IMG/VR virus record: IMGVR_UViG_3300024519_000019
Coordinates: 1-23,254 of that record
From: a virus
Length of the DNA: 23,254 nucleotides
Direction: 5' to 3' (one strand)
Shown here: one piece after another, positions 22,420-23,254 of the stretch
Numbering within the stretch: the stretch's first letter is position 1
How the letters are laid out: each line of letters opens with the position of its first letter
Position numbers and translations under genes: made by a program
The notes under the pieces: generated by a model
What the model was told of the DNA's origin: nothing
Databases searched by the model: none
Seen by the model: the letters and a program-made list of their open reading frames with translations, nothing else

Positions 22420-22764
22420 ATGCCATTAACTATACCAGTACCAAGTCACGCACACTCAGAGATTAGAAACACCCTAGGTGGTCTCTCCTACACCATAGAG
22501 TACAAATTCAACAGTAGGGATGAAGGGTGGAGGTTTGATGTCTATGACTCCTCCGGTAACGCTATCAAGCTCGGGATCAAGGTTGTGGAGAATATAGCCT
22601 TCTTCACTAGGTTTAGGTTACCGGGGTTCTCCACTGGGGATATAGTTTGCACTAAGTTTAGGCAGACAGACGACAACATAGACTTTAATAACCTAGGCTC
22701 CAACAAGGCCTACGTACTAACCTACCTCACTAATGCAGAGATAGCAGAACTCCTAGAGGGCTAA
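22420..22764 (+). CDS. baseplate plug protein (DUF6983 / Pam3 gp18-like)
   Basis: A 114-residue beta-rich protein, with CGGAGGAAGT immediately before the ATG. The layout IPVPSHAHSEIRNTLGGLSY, YKFNSRDEGWRFDVYDSSGN and LGIKVVENIAFF is the pattern of small baseplate plug proteins in simple myophages: a strand, an 'x-W-x-F-D-x-x-D-x-x-G-x-x' hairpin and an 'LGI-x-V' strand. It would close the hub before contraction. The next gene, a hub candidate, starts after two bases, matching the plug-hub order known in such phages. Confidence 0.68.
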   Translation: MPLTIPVPSHAHSEIRNTLGGLSYTIEYKFNSRDEGWRFDVYDSSGNAIKLGIKVVENIAFFTRFRLPGFSTGDIVCTKFRQTDDNIDFNNLGSNKAYVLTYLTNAEIAELLEG

Positions 22765-22766
22765 CC

Positions 22767-23254
22767 ATGGCAGACAGCAACTTAGCCTACAAGAGGAGAT
22801 ACTCCCTCTCTATAGCTCACCCAGAGAAGACCATAAGAACTAAGACCCCTAGTGCTGTACAGGGGGTGTATGAGAACCCAGCAGGCCCTACATACATCTA
22901 TCCACTGAAGATAGACCCTGCACTAAACTCCAACCCAGCATACTTTGACTACGTGTTCACTAACAATGATGCACAAGTGATCTCTGAGTTGAATATGCAG
23001 GCCACTATAGTATATGAGAAGGATGTGGTCTCAGCCACTCCCCAGCAGGCAACCATAACATTATACAATGTTAGTAAGGAGACTGACCAGTACCTCAAAG
23101 AGGAGGCTACCATAAAGCTCCAAGCGGGGTACGAGAAGGATGGGGATGACCTCCCCACACTCTTCATAGGGCAGATAAGTACTAAGATTACCACAAAGAG
23201 TGGGGCAGACATAATCACTGTCCTGTACTGTGGAGACTCCTATACACTGAAAAA
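22767..23254 (+). CDS. baseplate hub protein, N-terminal part (cut by window end)
   Basis: An open frame of 162 codons from ATG 22767 to the end of the window. The start reads MADSNLAYKRRYSLSIAHPE; the later part contains QATITLYNVSKETDQYLKEE and IKLQAGYEKDGDDLPTLFIG followed by QISTKITTKSGADIITVLYCGD. The 'TITLYNVSKET..., AGYE, LPTLFIG' series is common to the first barrel domain of phage hub proteins (gp27/gpD-like), which trimerise below the tube. The remainder lies outside the window, so total length and any C-terminal domain are unknown. Confidence 0.7.
   Translation, partial: MADSNLAYKRRYSLSIAHPEKTIRTKTPSAVQGVYENPAGPTYIYPLKIDPALNSNPAYFDYVFTNNDAQVISELNMQATIVYEKDVVSATPQQATITLYNVSKETDQYLKEEATIKLQAGYEKDGDDLPTLFIGQISTKITTKSGADIITVLYCGDSYTLK

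Overview
The window is a contiguous late (virion morphogenesis) block from a tailed bacteriophage with a contractile tail (Caudoviricetes, myovirus morphology). All supported genes are on the plus strand and tightly packed, with many ATGA/TAATG-type overlaps and Shine-Dalgarno sites spaced about 6 nt from the start. There is no integrase, repressor, lysis or replication gene here, so lifestyle cannot be judged. The host is probably Gram-negative, but nothing in the sequence fixes it.

Layout. (1) 1-7903: an accessory virion module of small beta-rich proteins, a large fibre or spike protein (712-2460), two LamG/ConA-like lectin-domain proteins (3069-3839 and 5201-7555, the latter carrying 22 tandem 21-residue repeats), a probable small terminase (2590-3072), and a small protein that appears to start at a non-canonical ATC (7580-7903). 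(2) 7908-8067: two tRNA genes with encoded CCA, tRNA-Thr(UGU) and a CAU tRNA that looks more like tRNA-Ile2 than tRNA-Met. (3) 8091-14737: packaging and head: TerL, a linker protein, portal, XkdF-like prohead protease, scaffold (with a likely internal start), decoration protein and gpE-like major capsid protein. (4) 14809-16728: four neck/connector proteins. (5) 16772-19911: DUF3383-like sheath, two tandem DUF3277-like tube paralogs, and the tail assembly chaperone pair joined by a -1 frameshift at a run of seven T. (6) 19912-23254: tape measure, a Dit-like protein, baseplate plug, and the start of a baseplate hub gene cut by the window end.

How the parts work together: TerS/TerL package DNA through the portal into a procapsid built on the scaffold and matured by the protease; neck proteins join it to a tail assembled on the tape measure with the chaperones, tube and sheath; the upstream module would supply fibres and surface lectins for host binding.

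Most notable signals: (a) by eye the pentamers CCWGG and GGWCC do not occur anywhere in 23 kb, although roughly 30 of each would be expected, while CCSGG and GGSCC are common; (b) codon usage splits sharply between presumed high-copy virion proteins (CGT/CGC, ATC/ATT) and the rest (AGG, ATA), and this split separates the two tube paralogs; (c) a perfect T TTT TTT frameshift site; (d) an ATC start behind a GGAGGTGA ribosome binding site; (e) a 22-unit repeat array in a lectin-domain protein; (f) an apparent reading-frame slip in the last 20 codons of the second tube gene.
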